Positions 1 to 10,856 are shown, counted from the stretch's first letter. The stretch: DNA of 64,000 nt from Lacipirellulaceae bacterium (GCA_040218535.1 JAVJRG010000012.1:1240001-1304000), one strand, 5' to 3'. A program made the numbers and translations. The notes: generated from the sequence alone by a model not told the origin.

Positions 1-1
1 C

Positions 2-592
2 CGTGCGTCGCTGACAGGTTTAGGAGAACGGTCGCATCTGGCAACGCCCAAAGTGAATCTCGATACCCATATACGTGACGTGGTGAACCTGATTGAGTTT
101 GATGATCTGAATTCAGTCATCCTCATAGCGCATAGCTATGGAGGTGCGGTTGGGCAGGGAGTTGTCGAAGCGATTCCCAAGCGAATCGCCACGGTGATTT
201 ACATCGATTCCAGTTTGCTTGAAGACGGAGAGTGTTGCGTAGAGGACGACCCAAAAGATCGCGAATTGTATACCCGTCGAGCCAAAGAAGATGGTGATGG
301 CTGGCTAGTTCCCGTCGATTGGCCCAACCCGATGCGGGACACGCCGCATCCCTTGGCGACCTTTTTACAGCCGATCAAGTTGACAAGTGACATTCATAAA
401 CAGGTGCCAGCCACTTATTGGTTGCTCGCCGATGGCAAGCCACCGGAGCAAGACAAACGGTACCGTTTTTACCAGCGTGCTGTCGAGCGTAAACTAAATG
501 TCAAGGTCTTCTCGTGGGGCCACAACCCACAACGAGAACGCCCTGACGATCTCACGAAGGAATTGGTCGCCAGCATTAGCAAAAGTAACTGA
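2..592 (+). CDS. Alpha/beta hydrolase (5' end outside window)
   Basis: The reading frame is open from base 2, so the gene begins upstream and the GTG at 53 is not its start. The first residues read LTGLGERSHLATP, the conserved lid/oxyanion-side segment of a common bacterial alpha/beta hydrolase family. The nucleophile elbow is AHSYGG (Ser at about bases 133-135), and a late SWGHNPQ supplies the likely catalytic His near the C terminus. The substrate cannot be told from sequence; relatives are generic esterases. It ends 56 bases before the next gene on the same strand, with no obvious functional link to it. Confidence 0.85.
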   Translation, partial: RASLTGLGERSHLATPKVNLDTHIRDVVNLIEFDDLNSVILIAHSYGGAVGQGVVEAIPKRIATVIYIDSSLLEDGECCVEDDPKDRELYTRRAKEDGDGWLVPVDWPNPMRDTPHPLATFLQPIKLTSDIHKQVPATYWLLADGKPPEQDKRYRFYQRAVERKLNVKVFSWGHNPQRERPDDLTKELVASISKSN

Positions 593-648
593 AGTTAAGC
601 GAACTAGTACGCGTTCTCAGTAAACCCTCAAAGAAGCCAGTATTTCAA

Positions 649-3600
649 ATGTTGCGAAAGTCTCTATTCCCACTGATCCTACTAGCCAGCTGCCTTTCAG
701 TGGTTGGCAAGGCCACAGCAGCTGACGAACTCAAGTTCAATCGCGATATCCGTCCCATCCTGTCAGACAAGTGCTATTACTGCCACGGTCCAGATGAGAG
801 TACTCGCGAAGCGGATATGCGCCTCGATTCTCGCGAAGAGGCTGAGTATGTCCTGGAGGGCGAACTCCTTGAGCGCATCAACAGCGACGACCCCGATATG
901 CTGATGCCGCCCCCGCATTCGAAGCTGGAGCTTTCAGAGGAAGAGAAGCAGACGCTCAAAACGTGGATCGAACAAGGTGCACCTTATCAGGGTCATTGGG
1001 CGTTCGAACTGCTGCCAGATACGGTTGAAGTACCTGATGTCAGTGAACCCGCGTGGTGCCGACAGCCGATCGATCGTTTCGTCATGGCCAAGCAAGAGGA
1101 AAACGGACTGTCACCCAGCCCACCTGCAGAACCGCTGCGTTGGCTTCGGCGAGTTACCCTCGACCTAACCGGTTTGCCGCCAACAATCCAGCAGATCACT
1201 CAGTTCCAGAAAGCACTGAAACAGGGTGAGGCGGCGTACGAAGAAACGGTTGACTCTCTGCTGGCTTCTACCGCTTACGGTGAACACATGTCCGTGGCAT
1301 GGTTGGATGCAGCTCGCTACGCGGATTCTTACGGCTATCAATCGGACCGACTCAACACCCAGTGGCCTTACCGCGATTGGGTCGTGCGAGCTTTCAATGA
1401 GAATCTGCCCTACGATGATTTCCTCACCTGGCAGCTCGCCGGCGATCTGCTGGAAGATCCGACGCGGGATCAACGTCTCGCTACTGCGTTCAATCGGATC
1501 CATCGTTTGAACAACGAGGGAGGCGCCGTCTTCGAGGAGTGGCGCATTGAGAATGTTGCCGATCGGGTCCAGACCTTCGGGACCGCGGTACTCGGGCTCA
1601 CGATGGAATGTTGCCGTTGCCACGATCATAAGTACGACCCGATCCCGATGCGTGACTACTACTCGCTCTCAGCATTTTTCAATTCGATCGATGAAAATGG
1701 CGTCTACGACAACTCGGAGAAGGTGCCCAATCCTTCCCTCTTACTTCCGACGGCCGAGCAAACGACCGCACTCGAGCAAGCACGGCAGAAAGTTCGTGAA
1801 GCCGAGCTGGCCCATCAGATGGCCACAATGGCTGCGAAGGTTCAATTTGCGAAAGAGGGTCCACCTGAAAGTTCCTCGGCGGAAATCCCCGGCCTGGTCC
1901 GTTCACTAAGCTTCGATGCTCCCTTCGAGAAGAGTCTCAAAGAGATTTACTACCCCGGCTCAGGTGATCGTGGACAGTCAAAACCTTTGCCGACGGTTGA
2001 AGTTGTGGATGCCGAACAACCACGTCTCGACCCGTCACAATCAACCGAGGGCGTGAAGCTAGAAGTCAAGAAAGATCATTCACTCAAACGTTTGGCCGTC
2101 AGCTTCGATGGCGAACATGGCATCTTCATGCCAGGCGTCGAGCCCTTTGATCGCTGGACGCCATTCAGCTTGGTGGTCACGCTGCGAGAAACCAAACGCG
2201 TCCCGCTCCCAGCAACCATCGCTCATATCAGCCACGGCCAGCTAGCCTTCAACGGCTGGGACCTCCTGCTCAACGACGGGTATTTGGAAACACGCATGTA
2301 TCGCGAGTGGCCGGGCAATGCGATCGGCGTGCGAAGCAAAGAGAAGATACCGCTGGATCAGTGGCATCAGGTCGCCGTCACTTACGATGGCTCCTCGAAG
2401 GCCAAAGGCTTCAAGCTATTCCTAAACGGCAAAGAGCTAGAAACGACCGTCCTGCGCGACCGGATCAAGAAACGTGCGATGGTTAAGGTTATGCACGGCG
2501 GGACGTTGACCATCGGGCAGCGGTGGCGTGATCGCGGTTTCGATGGCGGACTGGTCGACGACGTGCGCGTCTACGGGCGCGACTTGGCACCGACGGAGGT
2601 CAACCATTTGGCAACCGGCGAGCCGGTCGAGCAAACGGCGGATTACTTCGCCAACGTGATCGATGAAGGTGCGAAAGAGGCACTGACGAAACTGACCGAG
2701 GCTCGCAAGGCCTTGGTGATGGCCGAGGAAGTCATCCAAGAGATCCCCATCATGGAGGAGATGGCCGAGCCGCGCGAAACGCACGTTTTGGCTCGTGGTG
2801 TTTACGACGCTCCAACGAGCGATGAGACGCGTGTCACTCGAAGCACGCTTTCGGAATTACCTCTGGAGTTTCCCGAAGGTGCCCCGAACGACCGGCTGGG
2901 GCTCGCTCGCTGGGTGACCGATCGTAAGCATCCGCTGACAGCGCGTGTCGCGGTGAATCGCTTTTGGGGGAACTTCTTCACATCACCACTGGTGCGAACT
3001 CCTGAAAACTTCGGCTCCCAAGGCGAGCTTCCCACGCATCCTGAGTTGCTCGATTGGCTTTCGAGAGACTTCATCGACAATGGTTGGGACGTGAAGCGGC
3101 TTTGCAAAATGATCGTTCTCTCCGCGACCTACCGGCAAGATTCTCGGGCGAGCGACGAGCAGCTCGAGGCCGACCCAACCAACCGTTGGCTCGCCCGCGG
3201 GCCGGCCCATCGTTTGTCGGCGGAGCAAATTCGCGACTTGGCCTTGGCGGCTTCCGGCTTGATGAATTCCAAAGTCGGTGGGCCTCCCGTTTCACCCTAC
3301 CAGCCGGGCGGTGACCTGTGGCGTGAGGCGAATAGTATGTCGCCCGCCTATAAACAATCGGCCGGCAAAGCGCTTTATCGCCGCTCGCTTTACTCGGTTT
3401 GGAAACGCACGGCACCGCTGCCCAACATGTTGGCCTTCGATTCCACCACGCGTGAAGTTTGCACCGTGAAGCGTTCTCGCACGAACACGCCGCTGCAAGC
3501 TTTGGTCTTGCTCAACGACGTGCAGTTCATCGAAGCCGCCCGCGTGATGGCCGAAGAACTCATCGCTAGTGAGACCAACCAACCATTGGAAGTTGCTTTC

Positions 3601-3825
3601 ACGAAGTTCTCCGGTCGTAAGCCGGACGAGACGGAACTGACCGCTCTCCGCGAACTGTTGCAGGGCGAGCGAGACTTCTATCAGGAAAATCCCGAGTTGG
3701 CGGGTAAGCTGCTCTCGCTTGGCGAGATGAAGCCGCGGACGGAACTTGAGAGTGTCGAACTGGCCGCCTTGACGAATGTTTGCCAAGCCATCTTGAACCT
3801 CGATGTCACGATTTGGAGGCGTTAG
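649..3825 (+). CDS. Planctomycete PSCyt1/PSCyt2/PSD1 cytochrome (DUF1549-DUF1553) with LamG-like domain
   Basis: A 1058-residue exported protein. An N-terminal signal peptide (about residues 1-24) precedes a PSCyt1 domain with one haem c site (CYYCHG, about residue 42). PSCyt2/DUF1549 follows (about 130-350; [13 protein letters not shown]), then a concanavalin/LamG-like insert (about 480-660, ending in [13 protein letters not shown]) and PSD1/DUF1553 (about 765-1030; [14 protein letters not shown]). This architecture is largely restricted to planctomycetes and relatives and is nearly always next to a DUF1501 gene, as here. Its role is unproven, but a haem-dependent periplasmic oxidoreductase or polysaccharide-processing function is commonly inferred. 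The downstream DUF1501 gene starts 4 bases after this stop, so the two are one transcription unit. Confidence 0.95.
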   Translation: MLRKSLFPLILLASCLSVVGKATAADELKFNRDIRPILSDKCYYCHGPDESTREADMRLDSREEAEYVLEGELLERINSDDPDMLMPPPHSKLELSEEEKQTLKTWIEQGAPYQGHWAFELLPDTVEVPDVSEPAWCRQPIDRFVMAKQEENGLSPSPPAEPLRWLRRVTLDLTGLPPTIQQITQFQKALKQGEAAYEETVDSLLASTAYGEHMSVAWLDAARYADSYGYQSDRLNTQWPYRDWVVRAFNENLPYDDFLTWQLAGDLLEDPTRDQRLATAFNRIHRLNNEGGAVFEEWRIENVADRVQTFGTAVLGLTMECCRCHDHKYDPIPMRDYYSLSAFFNSIDENGVYDNSEKVPNPSLLLPTAEQTTALEQARQKVREAELAHQMATMAAKVQFAKEGPPESSSAEIPGLVRSLSFDAPFEKSLKEIYYPGSGDRGQSKPLPTVEVVDAEQPRLDPSQSTEGVKLEVKKDHSLKRLAVSFDGEHGIFMPGVEPFDRWTPFSLVVTLRETKRVPLPATIAHISHGQLAFNGWDLLLNDGYLETRMYREWPGNAIGVRSKEKIPLDQWHQVAVTYDGSSKAKGFKLFLNGKELETTVLRDRIKKRAMVKVMHGGTLTIGQRWRDRGFDGGLVDDVRVYGRDLAPTEVNHLATGEPVEQTADYFANVIDEGAKEALTKLTEARKALVMAEEVIQEIPIMEEMAEPRETHVLARGVYDAPTSDETRVTRSTLSELPLEFPEGAPNDRLGLARWVTDRKHPLTARVAVNRFWGNFFTSPLVRTPENFGSQGELPTHPELLDWLSRDFIDNGWDVKRLCKMIVLSATYRQDSRASDEQLEADPTNRWLARGPAHRLSAEQIRDLALAASGLMNSKVGGPPVSPYQPGGDLWREANSMSPAYKQSAGKALYRRSLYSVWKRTAPLPNMLAFDSTTREVCTVKRSRTNTPLQALVLLNDVQFIEAARVMAEELIASETNQPLEVAFTKFSGRKPDETELTALRELLQGERDFYQENPELAGKLLSLGEMKPRTELESVELAALTNVCQAILNLDVTIWRR

Positions 3826-3829
3826 AACC

Positions 3830-5272
3830 ATGAACCAAAATCTGCTATCAATGAATCGTCGCCTCTTCATCAAAAAGGGTTGCGCTGGCGTCGGCGTCGC
3901 CGCGCTGGCAAGTTTGCTGCAAGACGAAGCGCCTGCCGCAGCAAGTAGCGCGGGAAGTCACCTCGGCTTGCGAAATGTCCCTCACTTCGCCCCCAAGGCG
4001 AAGCGGGTGATCTATCTGTTCCAATCGGGCGGGCCGGCTCAGCAGGACTTATTCGATTACAAGCCGCTGCTCAACAAAATGAATGGCGAGGAGCTGCCGC
4101 CTGAGGTTCGCAGCGGGCAACGCCTCACGGGGATGTCGGCTCATCAGTCGTCGCTTCCGATTGCCGGTTCGCATTTCAAATTCTCTCAGCACGGGGAGTC
4201 GGGCGCCTGGCTGAGCGAGCTGCTCCCCTACCACCGCGACATTGTTGATGATGTTTGCTTCATCAAGTCGATGCACACCGAGGCGATCAATCACGACCCG
4301 GCGATCACCATGTTCCAAACCGGCTCGCAGATTGCCGGCCGGCCTTCGTTGGGGGCTTGGCTTTCTTATGGCCTGGGCAGCGAAAACCAAGACCTGCCGT
4401 CGTTCATCGTTCTGGTTTCCGCCGGTCAGGGCGGGCAACCGTTGTATGCCCGTCTGTGGGGCAATGGTTTTCTCGATTCCAAGTATCAAGGCGTGCAGTT
4501 CCGCGGCGGTGCGGAGCCGGTGCTCTACCTGTCGAACCCCGAAGGCATCCCCGCCGCGCGTCGCCGGGCACAGCTCGACGCGATCAACGCGTTGAACCAG
4601 CATCAATTCGATAAGGAACTCGACCCGGAAATCGAATCGCGCATCTCGCAGTACGAAATGGCGTTCCGCATGCAGACCAGCGTTCCCGATGTCGCGGACT
4701 TCTCCGATGAACCCGCTTCGACCTTTGAACTTTACGGCGAGGACGCCAAAAAGCCTGGCACGTTTGCGGCAAATTGTTTGCTCGCGCGACGGTTGGCGGA
4801 GCGGGACGTTCGTTTCATTCAGTTGTATCACCAAGGCTGGGATCACCACGGCAACTTGCCCAACTCGATTCGCGGGCAAGCGAAGGAAACCGATCAGGCC
4901 TCGGCAGCGCTCGTGAAAGACTTGAAACGACTCGGCCTGCTTGAAGACACGCTCGTGATTTGGGGCGGCGAGTTTGGGCGGACCTCCTACACGCAAGGGA
5001 TTTTGACAAACACAAACTACGGCCGCGACCACCATCCCCGTTGCTTCACTACGTGGATGGCCGGCGGCGGCGTGAAGCCGGGCATCTCCTACGGCACGAC
5101 CGACGAGTTCAGCTACAACATCGCCGAGGATGGCGTGCACGTCCACGATTTCAACGCGACCCTCCTGCACCTGATGGGCATCGACCACGAACGCCTCACC
5201 TACCGCTACCAAGGCCGCCGCTTCCGGCTGACTGATGTGCACGGTCACGTGCTAGATAAAATCATCGCTTAA
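3830..5272 (+). CDS. DUF1501 family protein with Tat signal
   Basis: A 480-residue protein starting [17 protein letters not shown], with a twin-arginine-type signal (NRRLFIK plus a hydrophobic stretch). I chose ATG 3830 because GGAGG lies at 3815-3819 at good spacing and the gene then begins just after the upstream stop. The ATG at 3803 would overlap that gene, and ATG 3851 is a further alternative. DUF1501 proteins have an alkaline-phosphatase/sulfatase-like fold; visible features include [16 protein letters not shown] and the terminal [15 protein letters not shown]. The protein is probably exported folded and works with its PSCyt partner in the periplasm. The exact reaction is unknown. Confidence 0.95.
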   Translation: MNQNLLSMNRRLFIKKGCAGVGVAALASLLQDEAPAAASSAGSHLGLRNVPHFAPKAKRVIYLFQSGGPAQQDLFDYKPLLNKMNGEELPPEVRSGQRLTGMSAHQSSLPIAGSHFKFSQHGESGAWLSELLPYHRDIVDDVCFIKSMHTEAINHDPAITMFQTGSQIAGRPSLGAWLSYGLGSENQDLPSFIVLVSAGQGGQPLYARLWGNGFLDSKYQGVQFRGGAEPVLYLSNPEGIPAARRRAQLDAINALNQHQFDKELDPEIESRISQYEMAFRMQTSVPDVADFSDEPASTFELYGEDAKKPGTFAANCLLARRLAERDVRFIQLYHQGWDHHGNLPNSIRGQAKETDQASAALVKDLKRLGLLEDTLVIWGGEFGRTSYTQGILTNTNYGRDHHPRCFTTWMAGGGVKPGISYGTTDEFSYNIAEDGVHVHDFNATLLHLMGIDHERLTYRYQGRRFRLTDVHGHVLDKIIA

Positions 5273-5691
5273 GCACGTGTCCCCTCTCCCGCCCGCGGTA
5301 GCGCGCCCATACAAGTCCCCTCTCCCGCTTGCGGGAGAGGGCTAGGTCTCCTCCGGCGACTCGCCGTGGCGAGGTGAGGGCTTCTAAACAAAATCCAGTG
5401 GACAAAATAGGCTAGTCGGTCAGTTCTACTCGCGCCCCTAAGCCCCACACCGGCAGCGACTTAGGCTTCGCCACGCCCTCTACTGGGGTTCCATTCTATC
5501 GGCAGAATTGCGAGCACGCCGGACAGAATTGAGTCGCTTGGGAGGGGTTCGGCGAGGAGGTAGAACTCTGGCGAGAGCCTATTTTAGCGGATTGCGGGTG
5601 CGGGTTCAGTAGGGCGTATTAGGCCAAGTTGTTTAGCTGGATTGAGATACAACCAACAGTCATATTCTCTTACGTACTAGACTCCAAAAAG
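5273..5691. other. Intergenic region between DUF1501 gene and defence locus
   Basis: No credible coding frame was seen. The left third holds a dispersed hairpin repeat (listed separately). The rest, 5381-5691, becomes AT-richer towards the nuclease gene and may contain the junction of the transferred segment. I saw no integrase, tRNA or direct-repeat attachment site. Confidence 0.5.
5312..5380 (+). repeat. Dispersed repeat A, copy 1
   Basis: Contains the inverted repeat CCCTCTCCCGC / GCGGGAGAGGG, followed by GGTCTCCTCCGGCGACTCGC and GGCGAGGTGAGGG. The same unit occurs in opposite orientation at 11269-11337. It is REP-like and lies just beyond a stop codon, so it could also end transcription or stabilise mRNA. 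Confidence 0.75.
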
Positions 5692-6378
5692 CTAGTAAAA
5701 CTTCAATAGAGAATGATAGATGCGAATTCGACCTTGTCTAGAATCTCTAGAATGACAGGTCACGTATGTATCCTGAAGTTCAGGGCATTGCTGGCTACTA
5801 GTCCAACTGCCATCGCTGGTCAGCCTGAAACGCCCCTCATCTTCTGATAGCTTGCTCTCGATACGTTCCGCCCAGACGCTTTCGTCGTCTTTTTGAACAT
5901 AACCGAGCATTCCGGCGCGGTACTCCTCCGCGGCATAGTCCCCGGTAAGAAAGAGACTGAGACCGTCCTTTCCCACATAGCCTCCGACAGGGTGACGTTT
6001 TCCAAGTCGCTTGGCCTCGAAATAGAATCGTGAGTACGGCGAGAACTCTGAGGAGTCAATCTTGATATCGATTCTACGTCTGCTTCGCCCCTTGCGTATG
6101 CCTTCTGGGTTCTCTCGACTTCTTGAGTCATTGATAGGTGGGTCATCGTACACCCGAAAGAAACGCATCCAGCTCTCCGAGCTCTCTTCGAGTACCGTTT
6201 CGATTGAACCGACCAAGTCGCCGGTGATTGCGGTTTCCTGCTCTTCTTTATATTTCGCAGGTTCGAGACTTTGATACCCACGCATTACGATTGTGTGAGT
6301 ACGTTGGATAAATAGTCTGTCAAACTCCCCATGATTTGAAGAGCCAGTGGGAGGCTGAAAGCTACGAGGTCCGATCAC
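5692..6378 (-). CDS. Putative restriction-type nuclease partner of the adjacent N6-methyltransferase
   Basis: A 228-residue protein of unassigned family. The stretch RRRIDIKIDSS followed by RFYFEAKRLGK (about residues 98-125) has the D...E-x-K spacing of a PD-(D/E)XK nuclease core, which is the basis for the call. It starts with GTG at 6378, overlapping the methyltransferase stop as GTGA, so translation is coupled. A small protein in this position suits a restriction subunit, since the methyltransferase alone would protect host DNA. The locus is AT-richer than its neighbours, consistent with transfer. The nuclease assignment is motif-level inference only. Confidence 0.6.
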   Translation of the reverse strand: MIGPRSFQPPTGSSNHGEFDRLFIQRTHTIVMRGYQSLEPAKYKEEQETAITGDLVGSIETVLEESSESWMRFFRVYDDPPINDSRSRENPEGIRKGRSRRRIDIKIDSSEFSPYSRFYFEAKRLGKRHPVGGYVGKDGLSLFLTGDYAAEEYRAGMLGYVQKDDESVWAERIESKLSEDEGRFRLTSDGSWTSSQQCPELQDTYVTCHSRDSRQGRIRIYHSLLKFY

Positions 6379-9300
6379 TCTGACAACTCCGGTGGGGTCA
6401 AAGTTTCTGTCAGGATCTCACGAGCATCAAGCATCGCTTGAGTCACTGTCCAATGAAATCTCTGCATCGGCTTCAATAAATAGGTCTTTGCTCCCTCATA
6501 GATGCGGAGGTTCCGGTCGAAGTAAACCCATTGAGTACGTTCTTGCCGCAGTCGTTCTCTGGTACGCGAGAGTTGCTTCGCTTCTGCGGAACTAGCTGAT
6601 GCGATGACAAGCTTTTTTGATTGTGCAATGTCTTTCGTAAGATCAACTCTGACCATACCGGATAGCTCATCGTATACCACTCCAATCGCATGTCGCTTTG
6701 GAAGATCACCCCCTACAAAGTCATCGAGTTCTCTCTTGAGACGGGATGCGTACTTGCGAATTTCTTTGGTGGTTGGAGTCCGAGTTGCATCATCTCCAAC
6801 TTTCCCGTCGTTGAGTTTTAAGCGCACATGAACGAAGTCTTCGACCAAAGCGCGCTCGCCGTTGGTCAATCCTAATGCGTCGCTCACAAGATCATTCAGT
6901 TCGTCAACTAGCGGTGTGAGTGGTTCCGGGGTTTTCCCGTCGAGAGACTTCTGTACCACGTGATTCGCTGGTCTCCCTATACGCCGTGGAGAGGTTTTCA
7001 CGAGTTCTTTGTGCAATCTTAGCCACTCATTCACTTTCACCTTTGAGAGCTCAAGAAGCGGAATCGGAATGCCGCGAAGTGATCTTAAAGTTGCTACATC
7101 ACGTTTCACGCCAAACTGTGAAGACGAGAAGAACTGATGGTAGAGCATGAAGTCGGAACTTAGGAACAATGATAAACACTTGAGCAGCCGTTCATCGTCC
7201 ACAGGGCTTACAATCCCGATCTGCCTTGGTGGAACAATTAAGTATTCATCGCTGTAAACAGCAAAAAGCCGTGCCGCGCTTACGATTACGTGAGGGGGGC
7301 GAGACACTTCAATGCCACGTCTTCCGCCACGCAGAGTAGTATAGTTCTTCCTATTCTTTGCCAGCGCCGAATCAGGAAAAGCAAAAACATGCCTGAGTTT
7401 TTCCAGTGCTTTTACATTTAGTACGTTCTTGCTACGTACCCTTGGCTCTGGGCGTGTTCGCGATGCACCCTCAGCAACTGGAGATTCTACGAGTGGAGAG
7501 CCTTCGGCCACAACGAGCGTTGCATTATCTTCCAGGTCGGCTAGGTTTGGGAATCTCCGGGACAAACGACTTAGTAAACGATGATCTAGATTGGATCCCC
7601 AGGTTGCGAGCTTCCAAGGCAAACCACTTCCACCTGCGATCTCACTATAAGGAATGTCACGAATCTCGCTGGCATTGATGACGATGCTCCAGGTCTCATT
7701 GCGGCGGCCAGGTTTCTCAGGCCGCGTTGCTTCCTGATTCGCGACAAGTGGCGAGTAAGTTCGAACGTACTCGTTTGCAGGTGTAGATTGTTCATCGCTA
7801 GACCGATGACGATAGAAAAAACAAGCAGCGGGAACCCGAAATCGTCCTCCAGCGAGTACTTCCGCAAGATTGGATAAGTTTGCTACCGTATATACATGAA
7901 AGGTTTGGAAAAATGTACGGCGAAACTCTTCCGCTGCATTCTCAAAGAGTGTCATTGCTGGCATGAACAGAGCGATCTCGCCATCTTCTGAAAGATAGTC
8001 AGTCGCTTTCCAAGCAAATGCCCGAGCAGCCTGATTGCCTCCAACCGGATGAGTCTTTTTATGTTCTTCAATCCAGTTCCAAACAGGTTGTTCATCCTCT
8101 CTTAGCTGAGAGGGTTTAAGCCTTTTCCAAGGAGGATTTCCCACAATCCAGTCAAACTTCCGTTTCGTGAATTCCTCGTCCCACGCCGACTCCTTAGAGA
8201 AGAAGTTTGAACAGTAGATGTTCTTGTCGCGGAGCGCGGGCAACTTAAAACGATGCCGCTGGTCTTCCAGGTCTGGTGGATCAATGTAGTCAAGCAGTGT
8301 TAAGGCGAGGCTGAGCTCGGTAACATTGCACGCATCTTCCTCAACATCGACACCAAAGATGTGGTTTTCGAGCAGAGACCTCAATTCTGTTGGGCTTGGT
8401 TTTGTGCCTGGAGGAAACTCCCTTTCTATCAGCCTTCGGAAGCACTGCACTAGAAATGCCCCAGACCCGCAAGATGGGTCAAGAACACGCATTCCCTTCG
8501 TGAGAGGATGATGCTCTTCGAGTTCTGAGAGCATCATGTTGACGATCGGAATCGGCGTGTAGTAGGCGCCCATTTCTCTGCCATGAGCAACAGGCCTGCC
8601 ATCTGATTGATCGTGCAAGAATTGTTCGTAGACTATCGAAAGGGTTTCGATCGGTATGAATGAAAAATCATATGCCTTGAAGTCAAGGCTTAGCTGCAAT
8701 TCTCCCGCTCCTGAAACCTCGTCACCCTCAAACACCCCAGCTACGTAACGTAGGTGTTCTTGTGTCGGCGCCTCTGTGCCCTTGAATGAAAGTGGAAATA
8801 CACTTCCATTCAGCCAATCGTTCAACTGACTAACTACCTCGGAGACCCCTTTGAGCGTGGCACTTCTACCAAATACTTCACTTGATTGGATTCCCCATTT
8901 GCCAAGTTTTTTTGGTGAAAGAATTTCACGATCACGAAGATAGTGAAGATAGACGTATTTCCCGATTAGAGCGTGGGAAGTTTTACGAGGCAGTCCATTG
9001 TCCTGAAGCGTTTTATCTAGTGTGCGGAGGTTCTTGAGTAATTTCCAATCAACACGATATTCAGGTGTCACTTGTGAGCCACGGGATCGCCAGAGATTTC
9101 CAGAATCTATAGATCCTGCCGAGAAGTGCTCAGTTATCGCAGAGATACGATTGAAAGCGGTCAACGGCTCAAGAACGCCATATAAGTCTCCCGACTTCGT
9201 TCGTTCGTGTCTATAACCTGAATAAAGCTTTACTCCTTTAGGTGTATGTACAAGTAAGAAAGGGGCTACATCCTGATTCCACACGTAGCGGTGAAGTTCA

Positions 9301-9524
9301 TCCGCCTCCTGCTCCGAAGACGCCTTACAAACATAGACGACCGGCGTGGCTGGAGCATCGCGATGCGATTGAAGAGTATAGACACCACGAAGCGACAGTT
9401 TTTGCTTCGCAAGCCGAAAGATGTGCCCGTAGTCCGGCACGGTTCCAAGCTTTCGTTGACGCGAACTAAGGAATCTGGGCGAGTCCGCATAGCCGAGTTC
9501 ATCCAGAAGGTCGGCAACTTGCAT
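6375..9524 (-). CDS. N6-adenine DNA methyltransferase, large (type IIG/Eco57I-like)
   Basis: A 1049-residue class I SAM-dependent DNA methyltransferase. The SAM-binding motif I is RVLDPSCGSGAFLVQCF (about residue 350), preceded by GAYYTPIPIV, the segment typical of N6-adenine methylases. The catalytic NPPW motif (DWIVGNPPWKRL) is at about residue 460. The first 150 residues form a separate domain that I do not recognise, and the C-terminal half probably holds target recognition (LRGIPIPLL, like type I/IIG specificity regions). It lies in a two-gene operon with the putative nuclease. It most likely marks adenines in a restriction-modification system. It might instead belong to a larger defence family such as BREX-like PglX proteins, but no other BREX genes are present. 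Confidence 0.88.
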   Translation of the reverse strand: MQVADLLDELGYADSPRFLSSRQRKLGTVPDYGHIFRLAKQKLSLRGVYTLQSHRDAPATPVVYVCKASSEQEADELHRYVWNQDVAPFLLVHTPKGVKLYSGYRHERTKSGDLYGVLEPLTAFNRISAITEHFSAGSIDSGNLWRSRGSQVTPEYRVDWKLLKNLRTLDKTLQDNGLPRKTSHALIGKYVYLHYLRDREILSPKKLGKWGIQSSEVFGRSATLKGVSEVVSQLNDWLNGSVFPLSFKGTEAPTQEHLRYVAGVFEGDEVSGAGELQLSLDFKAYDFSFIPIETLSIVYEQFLHDQSDGRPVAHGREMGAYYTPIPIVNMMLSELEEHHPLTKGMRVLDPSCGSGAFLVQCFRRLIEREFPPGTKPSPTELRSLLENHIFGVDVEEDACNVTELSLALTLLDYIDPPDLEDQRHRFKLPALRDKNIYCSNFFSKESAWDEEFTKRKFDWIVGNPPWKRLKPSQLREDEQPVWNWIEEHKKTHPVGGNQAARAFAWKATDYLSEDGEIALFMPAMTLFENAAEEFRRTFFQTFHVYTVANLSNLAEVLAGGRFRVPAACFFYRHRSSDEQSTPANEYVRTYSPLVANQEATRPEKPGRRNETWSIVINASEIRDIPYSEIAGGSGLPWKLATWGSNLDHRLLSRLSRRFPNLADLEDNATLVVAEGSPLVESPVAEGASRTRPEPRVRSKNVLNVKALEKLRHVFAFPDSALAKNRKNYTTLRGGRRGIEVSRPPHVIVSAARLFAVYSDEYLIVPPRQIGIVSPVDDERLLKCLSLFLSSDFMLYHQFFSSSQFGVKRDVATLRSLRGIPIPLLELSKVKVNEWLRLHKELVKTSPRRIGRPANHVVQKSLDGKTPEPLTPLVDELNDLVSDALGLTNGERALVEDFVHVRLKLNDGKVGDDATRTPTTKEIRKYASRLKRELDDFVGGDLPKRHAIGVVYDELSGMVRVDLTKDIAQSKKLVIASASSAEAKQLSRTRERLRQERTQWVYFDRNLRIYEGAKTYLLKPMQRFHWTVTQAMLDAREILTETLTPPELSE

Positions 9525-9844
9525 CGGTTCAGCTTGAAATAAGGAGGAGAATTTCCACTAGTGTGTATAAGTGTACACCAATCCAGTTTGCGAAGTCTAT
9601 GGCTTATTTGGCAAGCTACTTCTAGAGAACAACTTACAGCCCGTTGGTGTCGCTAACAAGTCTACGGAAACCTTAATCATCTGCTTCTGCTTCCAAAGAC
9701 GCCTCGTAGCGGGAGAAGTCGCAGTCGTCACGGCCACAGCTAAGGCGATACCGTCGGTAGGAGTTATTGCCAAGCTCCACCGGCTATAATCCAGTCGCTT
9801 ACGTAACGAAGTTATTAGCAAGTGTGTACTGCGAGCTTCCCCCA
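9525..9844. other. Divergent intergenic region
   Basis: Separates the minus-strand methyltransferase from the plus-strand PLP enzyme and should contain both promoters. The only structure I can support is an imperfect inverted repeat at 9563-9578 (listed separately). Frames across it have no family resemblance. Confidence 0.5.
9563..9578. promoter_or_regulatory. Candidate operator upstream of the methyltransferase
   Basis: GTGTATAAGTGTACAC has 5-base arms GTGTA/TACAC around a 6-base centre, about 40 bases upstream of the methyltransferase start. Restriction-modification operons are often controlled through such sites, but no controller gene is present here, so this is tentative. Confidence 0.25.
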
Positions 9845-10837
9845 ATGCCCCCCGCCCTCCCCTTCAACAACCTACCGCGAGTCCCCCTAGCAAACCTCCC
9901 AACACCGCTTGAGCCGCTCGCGAATCTTTCGCGCAAACTAAACATCGAGCTATGGATCAAGCGGGACGATCTGACTGGGTTGGCGACCGGGGGGAATAAG
10001 ACTCGGAAGTTGGAGTTTTTGATTGCCGCGGCGCTTGAGCAGGGGGCCGATACCGTCATTACTGCGGGGGGGCCGCAGTCGAATCATTGTCGGCAGACGG
10101 CTGCGGCGGCGGCGAAGTTCAATCTGGCGTGCCATCTGGTGCTCGGCGGCGAGCCGGAGCCGCCGTTGGGGAATTTGCTGCTCGATCGGTTGCTGGGTGC
10201 CGAGGTCCACTGGGTGGCCAAGCCGGAGCGGAACGCCCGGATGGAGCAACTCGCCGGCGAACTTCGCGCGGCGGGGCGGAAGCCTTATGTCATTCCGGTG
10301 GGCGGGTCGAACGCGGTCGGTGCCGTCGGCTATGCGGTGGCCGTGGCCGAGCTTGTCGAACAGGCCCGTGCGGCAAGCGTGGAGTTTGATCGGATCGTGT
10401 TCCCGACCAGTTCCGGCGGAACGCAGGCCGGCATGCTGCTGGGGGCTCAGCTGGCAGGGCTCAACAGTCGCGTGACTGCCGTGAGCATTGATGTCCAGCC
10501 GGACGATCGCGCTTACCTGGAAGAAGTCGCCGGCATTGCGAACGAGGCGGCGTCGCTCATGGGAACCGAAGCGAAGCTGACGGCTGACGATCTCGACCTG
10601 GCCTACGACTACCTTGGCGAAGGCTACGGTGTGGTCGGCGACTTGGAGCGACGGGCGATTCGCACGATGGCGCAAGCCGAGGGCATTATACTTGGCCCGG
10701 TTTACAGTGGCCGTGGCTTCGGGGGCTTGCTCGACATGGTGGCCAAGGGCGACATCAAGCCCGGCTCGAAGGTGCTGTACTGGCACACGGGGGATGAGTC
10801 GGCGCTGCATGCTTATGCGGACGCGGTGGTGGGGTAG
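9845..10837 (+). CDS. D-cysteine desulfhydrase / ACC deaminase family PLP enzyme
   Basis: A 330-residue fold-type II PLP enzyme. The PLP lysine lies in TGGNKTRKLEFL (about residue 50). The substrate loop is AGGPQSNHCRQTA, the phosphate-binding Gly-rich loop is SSGGTQAGM, and the C-terminal segment is YWHTGDESALHAY. These match D-cysteine desulfhydrases and 1-aminocyclopropane-1-carboxylate deaminases, which sequence alone separates poorly; QSNHCRQTAA favours the D-cysteine type. The expected reaction is D-cysteine to pyruvate, H2S and ammonia in the cytoplasm. I chose ATG 9845 because the frame upstream is not family-like and MPPALPFNNLPRVPLANLPT is the typical N terminus. It appears monocistronic. 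Confidence 0.9.
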   Translation: MPPALPFNNLPRVPLANLPTPLEPLANLSRKLNIELWIKRDDLTGLATGGNKTRKLEFLIAAALEQGADTVITAGGPQSNHCRQTAAAAAKFNLACHLVLGGEPEPPLGNLLLDRLLGAEVHWVAKPERNARMEQLAGELRAAGRKPYVIPVGGSNAVGAVGYAVAVAELVEQARAASVEFDRIVFPTSSGGTQAGMLLGAQLAGLNSRVTAVSIDVQPDDRAYLEEVAGIANEAASLMGTEAKLTADDLDLAYDYLGEGYGVVGDLERRAIRTMAQAEGIILGPVYSGRGFGGLLDMVAKGDIKPGSKVLYWHTGDESALHAYADAVVG

Positions 10838-10856
10838 TGGGTCACGGAAGCCTACT

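Noticed and set aside
4049-5248. 399-codon minus-strand frame over the DUF1501 gene
   Set aside because: It is the antisense shadow of the GC-rich DUF1501 gene, with no start signal and no family resemblance.
9950-10810. Long minus-strand frame over the PLP enzyme gene
   Set aside because: Antisense shadow of the enzyme gene; rich in Arg and His, as usual for such artefacts.
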